Positions 57,476-64,000 of a DNA stretch of 64,000 nucleotides are shown one piece after another. A program made the position numbers and the translations under genes. The stretch lies in assembly GCA_904066235.2 (NCBI GenBank), contig CAJFCV020000006.1:3844001-3908000 (forward strand). Direction: 5' to 3'. The notes under the pieces were generated by a model, which saw nothing but the letters and a program-made list of their open reading frames with translations, was not told where the DNA came from and made no database searches. This DNA is from Bursaphelenchus xylophilus (Eukaryota > Nematoda > Chromadorea > Rhabditida > Aphelenchoididae). Within the stretch, counting starts at the first letter, position 1, and every line of letters begins with the position of its first letter.

Positions 57476-59959
57476 TTATAAAAACGTTGGTATGTGCAGG
57501 TTTATCTGAAAATTTTTTAGCTAAAATTTGAGCTCAGGGATTGGCAAAAAATATAAAAATCAAATTCAAAAATTGCAAAAAATGTCAAAAATAAAAAAAC
57601 AAACAATTAATCAAAAATATATCAATCAGAATCGCAGAATCGAACGCATGAATCAAAAACAAACGTTTTTTAATTTTTTTGTCATCCTAATCCAATGGAA
57701 ACGAATGAAATCACCCCTTTCCAATTACATATCGTTTATAGACTCGTGAAAAAGGATTAAAATTATAAACGGTTTTAAATCAGGTAACGTGTAATTAACA
57801 AAAATTTTACTGAGTATTGAAGCTTATAATTGTTGGTAAACAAAGTGGCATATTGTAAAAATTGAAAGGAAAATAGTAACAGCGAAAAAATTGTAAAATG
57901 TTAAAAATAACGTCATTTTTAATTAATAGGTATTTTTAGAGGGGTGTAAAATGTCAGATATCTTTTAAATTTTGGCTGTGTAATATATCTAGACCCCTTA
58001 TCAGCTGGTGCAAATCTTAACTTTTGCTTTGTAGTGGCAGCCGAGATACTCAGTGATTTTTGTAGACATGGTGGAAAATTAGGAGAGACGGACAGAGAAA
58101 AAAGTTTTTCGGCGATAGATTAGTGAAATTCTTTTGATATTTTGTGAAATAAAATATCGAATGCTCGTCTAAATTTTTATCAAAATCTGTGTGTTTCAGT
58201 AAACACGTGTACTCTGTAAAAAAAGAATAATTTTGTTAGCCCAGCCCAGTTTCACACAGCTTGAGCCGAAATCTTTAAAACACGTTTATTGTAGATATAT
58301 GTACCTCTGATATTGCAAATATTATTGTAAATATACGTATCTACGAACCAAAATTACAATTTGATTACACACACCTCCCCAAGCTACACGATCCAGATCA
58401 CTCACTACCTGCCCAACACCCGAACCCTCACCCAGCCGACTCTCCAAATAAAAAAAAAAAGTCGCAAGCGCAGGCCTCGCTACAGTGGCTAAAAACAAAA
58501 CCCGTGAAATCCAAAACCGCGGTGTTGCGGGGAAATAAAAATACGAGCCGGGCTCTGTTTTGCGGTCATTTTCACTCGAGAAATCCCGCCGCAAGAGGCG
58601 TTGCAAGAGGGGCCCGCGCGCGCACGAACACAATTCTCGTTTCAAGTGGCCCCAGGGGCGGAATGGACAGGTGAATGGGGGAAAGGAAGGGGGGAATAAA
58701 AGGAATGGCAACTAATAGTGCCACCTGCGCGAAAAAATAAAGCCGCCGGGTAGGGTGGACAAGGAGAGGCAAATTGGGAAATTCAAGGGGTTTTGGGCGA
58801 TTTGAAAGGAAAGAGCCCTCGGGACATGAAATGAAGAGAGCGGAGGGGAAATTGGTGGGTTTGTAATAATAAAATTATTGGGTAGTAGGGAATTAATTTT
58901 GGAAGAGAAGAAAAAATAAAGGGGATGTTGCAATAACCGAAAATTGCATCCTGGAAAAGATTGGCACGGAAAAAATATAAAAAATTTTAAAAAAATATAT
59001 ATTTATGAGCAAAAAAGGACCTAGAAAGAAAGATGGTGAAATTTTGACATCATTTCCTAAGGTAAATGTCATATTTTTGGCCACGGTTCGGTTGAAATTA
59101 CAGCTACTTTTGACTTTTCTCTGGTTGTCTCTCATCATTTACCACAGTCTATAAAAATCGTTGAAAATTTCGGCAATCTCTGCAAAGCATCAGTTAAAAT
59201 TTTTTACCTAAAGATAGCTTATAATCCGGCATGCACCTTAGAAGTTCATTACAATACACATTACACTTGCAAAATTTGTAAAAAATTTCATCAAAAAATC
59301 GCTAAAACCCCTTCAAATGTAAAACAAAATCATTTCCGCCATTCTTCCAAGAAATAGACAATTCGAGTTTTTTCGAACCAAAAAATTATTCGTTTGACCC
59401 CTATATTATACTTTAAACTTGTTACGAGACAAAAAAAAACTCAGAAAAAAACCGTTTGTTTACTCAACTCTTCCCTTTTCTGAGTATAATTTGAACCGCA
59501 AAAAGAAGAGGAATCGAAGAGATCGTCAAGAAATGGGATGGTAATTTGTAACCATTCGCGATTAATTTGCAATAAAACCACTAATAAGAGCGAATAATTA
59601 ACGCAAATTGGTAATGGGCTTAGTGGTTTGAGGGGAACTTGATTCGTAAATGAATAGGATTGGAGTTCGGGAAAATAAATAGCAACCGTAAAATTGCAAC
59701 AAGTTTTCGCAAAAAAATCTCAAATTATAATTGATGATCAATGTCTCAAAAAAGAACGCTCAAATTTTGATCTAACTTGGAGCTAGTGGAGATTACGGGT
59801 TTCTATGTCTTCTATGGTATATCAGAATATGTTAGCCCTTATTTAAGCTGCTATAATAAACAGAAAAAGATCCCCAAGAGCCTTTGAAAATACATGGCAC
59901 AGATCTGGATTAATTTTATCTAGGATATGTGTAAGACACCTAGCTGAGAATTATATAGA
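57476..59959. promoter_or_regulatory. Upstream flank of the distal gap-2 start
   Basis: A possible promoter region. A GC-rich island at about 58380-58860 contains GGCCCGCGCGCGCACG and a TGCAAGAGGCG..TTGCAAGAGG repeat. Old CAGGGG-family fragments sit at 57980-58200 (plus) and 59090-59210 (minus). The minus ORF at 58322-58711 is Pro/Phe/Arg-rich and not convincing. No TATA box was identified. Confidence 0.35.
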
Positions 59960-60286
59960 ATTTACGGTAATGACCGAGACTTTTAGCTCAAAACTTGGCA
60001 AAAAATTTACGGTTTTTAACAAACTTTGTCATGAAAAAATTCATGCCCTTTACTACCAGCTAATGTTTTCCAAAAAAGATAATTTTTTTCCGCAAAGCTA
60101 TGGCCAAGAATTTTTTTACCGCTCTCCACGTTTAGCGTGCTCTCTCGGCGGCAAAGAACGTTCAATATCTCTTCGGCGCCTGCAAAGTGCGAGCTAAAAC
60201 TTTCTGGAATTCATATGTGATCTATGCCCGGTGAATGTGCAAAATATAAAGCTAATCTGAGCGTAGCACTTAGAGTGATTACCTTG
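59960..60286 (-). mobile_element. Old CAGGGG-family MITE
   Basis: Recognised by CGCTCTCCACGTTTAGCGTG, CTCTCTCGGCGGCAAAGAAC and the end GCGTAGCACTTAGAGTGATT..CCTTG, followed by TAA. The other end is lost. Confidence 0.55.
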
Positions 60287-61050
60287 TAAAAATAAATTTT
60301 TATATTTTTTCTACAATTTTATAGCCAGCCTTGAAAATGATGGCAAATGATGTCTTGATCCCCTTGGCAACCTACAACTCAATTCACACCCTCTCAGATC
60401 CCTCGTAAATTCCCATTCCCCAAGAACACCTTCTTTCTCCCAGCTTTTCAAAAAACAACCGTGCCCATTACTCGCGTGGGAGCCCTGAAGTCATAATGCA
60501 TACGTATTACCTTTCGTCCACTCCTTTTTCTTCCCAGGGACCGGTCATCGCGGATCCGGAAAGCGCTTCAGGCGAGGGAAAAAGACATTTCGGATTCCAT
60601 AATCATGTTTTAGCAATTACATCCTCATTAACGCCACCATTATTTTTAATTCATAACTCTCTATGACGATAGTATTTCGCTACCAAAAAAATGAAAATAT
60701 CACTATCAAAATTATAAAAATAAATTTGGCAATCTTATGCCCTAAGGATATGAAGGGATTTCTTTCGTTTCAAGCCACAAATTTCGAATAAGAAATAAAA
60801 AAAAAGTTTTCTTTGTTTGTAACTTCCATTACTTTATGGCTAAAATATGGCGTTAAAGGGGGATTCGAAAAAGATTTCGGTAGAAAAGAGTTTGAATATT
60901 TTGAAAATGAGTAATGTAAAAAGAGGGAACGGGGTCAAAGAGCCGGGTTATATGAAGGGTGTGGTAAATCGAAGGGCTTAAAGGGGGTTTAGAGAAAATT
61001 ATAGAAGGAAAATATACATGTTTAAATTGTAATGAAAAAAGACTACTTAA
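60287..61050. other. Intergenic, no gene seen
   Basis: GC-richer at 60360-60600. A minus-strand ORF (60853-61089) is probably chance. Confidence 0.45.
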
Positions 61051-61292
61051 AGTACGCGCGACGCCATAACTAGGGATACACTTGGCCAATTATAAAATAA
61101 TTCCCGCCGGCACCCAAAGCAAATTTGAAATTATTCGTGTGTACGGTAGAAAAATATTTTTTGTTGGAGGACGAGACATTTTCTTGTTTTGTTGATAGTA
61201 CTGCAAGGTATTTGGTAAGTCAAGTGTGTGTATTTTGTTTGATTTTGTTGATTTTTGTGTAATAAAGATATAACTTTGTCCATTTATTGTTT

Positions 61293-61793
61293 ATGTGCCG
61301 CATTACGGTTTCAAGGCCGAATTATTACCTTTCTGGCGGCTCCGGTTTTAGCTATCGCAACACGGAAGATAATCTCTGCCCAATCGTTGGTCCGGAACAA
61401 AGAGGTATGTTGTTTTTGCTAATTTTGAGGTGTGTTTTTGGTTTTAGAACAAAAAGTTACCTGTTTTTCTCTGAAATCTTTGGGAGAATCACTTTTCGGT
61501 CAATAAGGGCCTAATTTTTTGTTGTTTTTAATACTAAGGGTGCTTTTCAGTGGATTTCACTGTACCAACCAATGAAGAACAGCATGGTTAACACAGAGAA
61601 GGATGGCCCACTGGCAGATGAGGCGTCAGAAAGAAAGGAGAAGGCCCTCAAAACATGCGAAACTAATGGAATAGCCATTGTGAACAAAGGAAATGCCATC
61701 AAAAAACTGGAATGGGTATTCGCGGTCATAGATCCGCAATATCAGGATAATATCAAATTATGTAAATGTATATCTGAATTTCATTTATCGTAA
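61293..61793 (+). CDS. Exon-like ORFs in the left arm of the TTAA element
   Basis: ATG at 61293 opens MCRITVSRPNYYLSGGSGFS and continues to PIVGPEQR before a GTATGT donor at 61405. Possible acceptors are GTTTTAG (exon from 61448) and TGCTTTTCAG (exon from 61551). From 61551 one frame runs to 61793 with a charged segment (ADEASERKEKALKTCETNGI), but joining 61404 to 61551 puts that frame out by one base and gives a stop after 14 codons. So either the gene is broken, or another junction is used. The right arm carries the same first ORF on the minus strand. No family recognised. Confidence 0.3.
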
Positions 61794-62060
61794 TGAACTT
61801 GAATGCTCTCTTGGTTTAATTAATTGTCCTTTGATGGTTTACGACGAACAGGTCTCTTGTTCTAACGCTGATTTTCTGGGACGTGTTAGTTTCCTTTACC
61901 TCATTTTGGCCGCCGATGTTTTACGTTTGGCAGTATTGGATTATAAGTCAAATAAGAGGTGTTTCCAAAAATTTTTTGTGTTCACAAAGATAACACGTCA
62001 AGCTACTGGAAATCAAGATTAAAACTTTCAATTCATTTAAATCAACGTGTTTATAACAAA

Positions 62061-62612
62061 AATAGAACAAATAACAACAAATTTACTGTTTTTCAGTCTC
62101 AATATTAAAAATAAAATTGGAGCCAAATACATTTTCCATCTTATCCATGTTAAAAATGTCGTCCACCGAATTCCCCATTTCTGTATCATTAACCAGCGTT
62201 TTACAGCCTACATCACTTTTCCTTTTTTCACAATGGCTATTCTATTAGTTTCGCATGTTTTGAGGGCCTTCTCCTTTCTTTCTGACGCCTCATCTGCCAG
62301 TGGACCATCCTTCTCTGTGTTAACCATGCTGTTCTTCGTTGGTTGGTACAGTGAAATCCACTGAAAAGCACCCTTAGTATTAAAAACAACAAAAAATTAG
62401 GCCCTTATTGACCGAAAAGTGATTCTCCCAAAGATTTCAGAGAAAAACAGGTAACTTTTTGTTCTAAAACCAAAAACACACCTCAAAATTAGCAAAAACA
62501 ACATACCTCTTTGTTCCGGACCAACGATTGGGCAGAGATTATCTTCCGTGTTGCGATAGCTAAAACCGGAGCCGCCAGAAAGGTAATAATTCGGCCTTGA
62601 AACCGTAATGCG
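62061..62612 (-). CDS. Exon-like ORFs in the right arm of the TTAA element
   Basis: The same MCRITVSRPNYYLSGG exon is found on the minus strand in the right arm, with the same GTATGT donor. Beyond the arm, in the unique centre, one minus-strand frame reads NSVDDIFNMDKMENVFGSNF and ends ETEKQ and a stop. It does not join the arm frame without a shift. This may be what remains of one gene whose 5' part was duplicated into the palindrome. Confidence 0.25.
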
Positions 62613-62860
62613 GCACATAAACAATAAATGGACAAAGTTATATCTTTATTACACAAAAATCAACAAAATCAAACAAAATACACACACTCGACTTACCAAA
62701 TACCTTGCAGTACTAGCAACAAAACAAGAAAATGTCTCGTCCTCCAACAAAAAATATTTTTCTACCGTACACACGAATAATTTCAAATTTGCTTTGGGTC
62801 CCGGCGGGAATTATTTTATAATTGGCCAAGTGTATCCCTAGTTATGGCGTCGCGCGTACT

Positions 62861-63883
62861 TTAAGCGAAAAGAGTATGTAAAATTGTGAAAATGTTGAGA
62901 AACGGTCAGAAAAATTGTTTGCTCTGGCTTTGCGAATTCGAATTTCAATTTAGATTATTTTTTCACAGGAGCTATCTCTTGGCAAAAACGTCTGAAATTT
63001 TTCTCAAAATTCATCAATTTTTCCAAATTTTTAAATGAAAGTGTTCCAACAAAAAATCGTTTTTCAACCGCAAAATTTGCAAAGACTTTCAACGTTTGTC
63101 GAAAGTCTCAAAAATATATGAGCGTCTCACATGGGACACATGGGACACTTGCATTTTGAGTTTGTGCCAACCTTAGTCAAAATCTATAGAGCAGTCATAT
63201 CTATTATACAAAACTTGGTTGTCGACAGCAAAGTAAGCAAAATTTCATAAATTCTTTTTCACAGCGAAAGGTTCATTTTTTCGTATGAATTTTGCAACGA
63301 AAAGCCCAGTAAATACCTCTCCAAGACTTCCTTATTACAACAACATTTTCAAAATCTCCCCTTACTCACTTACCGCAATGTGATGACCTCAACTCCCACT
63401 TTGCGTCAAGTATTTTGTCGTGACGTTCTCGAAATTCTGACTAACACGAACTGATAACTTTTCGAGACAAAAACGTCTTTGAAAACGGAGTTTTTCAAAG
63501 ACGTTTCGAACGCTTTTAGCGCCTATACAATAATCGTGATTATTTATTTGCAAAGCGGCTTATCGCAGTTACAAAGACACATTATGGGGGTCGTATTCAG
63601 TGAAGGAAACAAGGCAAATGTATACTGTTCGTAGTACTGAAAGTAAAAAATGTTTAATTTCACACGCACAAAACACCAATTAACGTATTTTAAAAATGTG
63701 AAAAGACAATTTTTGCATGCAAAATAAACTTCAAAAACGTGGTGTATTTAAAAAAACTGTACGTAAAATAAACAAATCGTACAAAAAAACCGTACACATG
63801 CGCTTGGCCTAGGCCACATGTCAATTCTTGGAAATTTCAGCTCATTGGAAGCGCAATTGAAATAACAAACGTTGCCTCAAGAG
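62861..63883. other. Intergenic, no gene seen
   Basis: Old CAGGGG-family fragments at about 62870-63130 and 63800-63880. Nothing else supported. Confidence 0.45.
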
Positions 63884-64000
63884 AAGAGCTCCGAGTATGA
63901 CGTCAGATTTTTGAAAAAAACTTTGCACAAAATTTTCTATGATATATGTGAATCCCAGCCCGCGCATTGCAGAGACAACCGAGATTTTTTCGATCGAAAC
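63884..64000 (-). mobile_element. CAGGGG-family MITE running off the window
   Basis: GACGTCAGATTTTTGAAAAA and then CGCGCATTGCAGAGACAACC and GAGATTTTTTCGATCGAAA match the start of the copy at 39853 in the same orientation. The rest lies beyond the right edge. Confidence 0.6.

Larger units (their letters stand above)
61051..62860. mobile_element. 1.81-kb palindromic element flanked by TTAA
   Basis: The ends AGTACGCGCGACGCCATAAC and GTTATGGCGTCGCGCGTACT are exact inverted repeats. TTAA at 61047-61050 and 62861-62864 looks like a target duplication, as used by piggyBac and Kolobok-type elements and by the PALTTAA palindromic repeats of C. elegans. The arms of about 640 bp (61051 to about 61690, about 62225 to 62860) are almost identical. 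Each contains the same exon-like ORF and the same splice-like sites. No transposase is recognisable. The superfamily is therefore open. Confidence 0.8.

Noticed and set aside
58322..58711. 129-codon minus-strand ORF in a GC-rich island
   Set aside because: The composition is Pro/Phe/Arg-rich without domain or signal features, there is no spliced continuation, and the island is more simply a promoter-like region upstream of the RasGAP.
1..64000. CRISPR arrays, bacterial operons, ribosome binding sites, attachment sites
   Set aside because: The window is eukaryotic: spliced genes, AATAAA signals and nematode protein families. The tandem repeats lack the spacing of CRISPR arrays.

Overview
This is a chromosomal window from a nematode; I cannot name the species. 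The grounds are four cuticle collagen genes (hydrophobic N-terminus, furin-type site, Gly-X-Y blocks between Cys clusters), short AT-rich introns ending in TTTTCAG or TTTTTAG, start codons 1-3 nt after a splice acceptor (the arrangement of spliced-leader trans-splicing), and abundant Tc1/mariner- and Harbinger-like short elements. All gene models below were spliced by eye, and every exon junction given keeps the reading frame.

Layout. 1-7.0 kb is a collagen block: the 3' part of one collagen (+), a small one-pass membrane protein gene (+), a collagen (-), a nearly identical copy of that collagen (+, head to head with it), and a fourth collagen (-) related to the first. The four collagens lie almost mirror-symmetrically about position 3220. 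7.0-12.6 kb has no gene I can support; it holds tandem repeats, old MITEs and a 1.18-kb foldback palindrome. 12.67-15.92 kb is a six-exon SLC35A-type nucleotide-sugar transporter (-) whose introns carry MITEs. 15.9-19.9 kb is repeats, including a non-LTR retrotransposon 3' remnant. 19.9-57.5 kb is one very large minus-strand gene for a SynGAP/DAB2IP/RASAL2-type RasGAP (C. elegans gap-2 family). It has a PH-C2-RasGAP-coiled coil core and five alternative first coding units, one of them encoding a likely membrane anchor. Its introns hold many transposon remnants, including a Tc1-like palindrome nested in a dead mariner. 57.5-64 kb is the upstream flank, with a GC-rich island (possible promoter), old MITEs and a 1.81-kb TTAA-flanked palindrome carrying exon-like ORFs in both arms.

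How the genes fit together. The collagens are extracellular cuticle proteins, presumably expressed in the hypodermis; GATA-type sites lie in their flanks. The transporter supplies the Golgi with UDP-sugars used on secreted and cuticle glycoproteins. The RasGAP is a cytoplasmic or membrane-apposed Ras regulator. There is no sign that the three units form a pathway. The most interesting parts are the RasGAP promoter and first-exon architecture, including a PH domain complete only in the most distal isoform; the homogenised inverted collagen pair; three large palindromic elements; and a strongly over-represented TAAAATACG motif.
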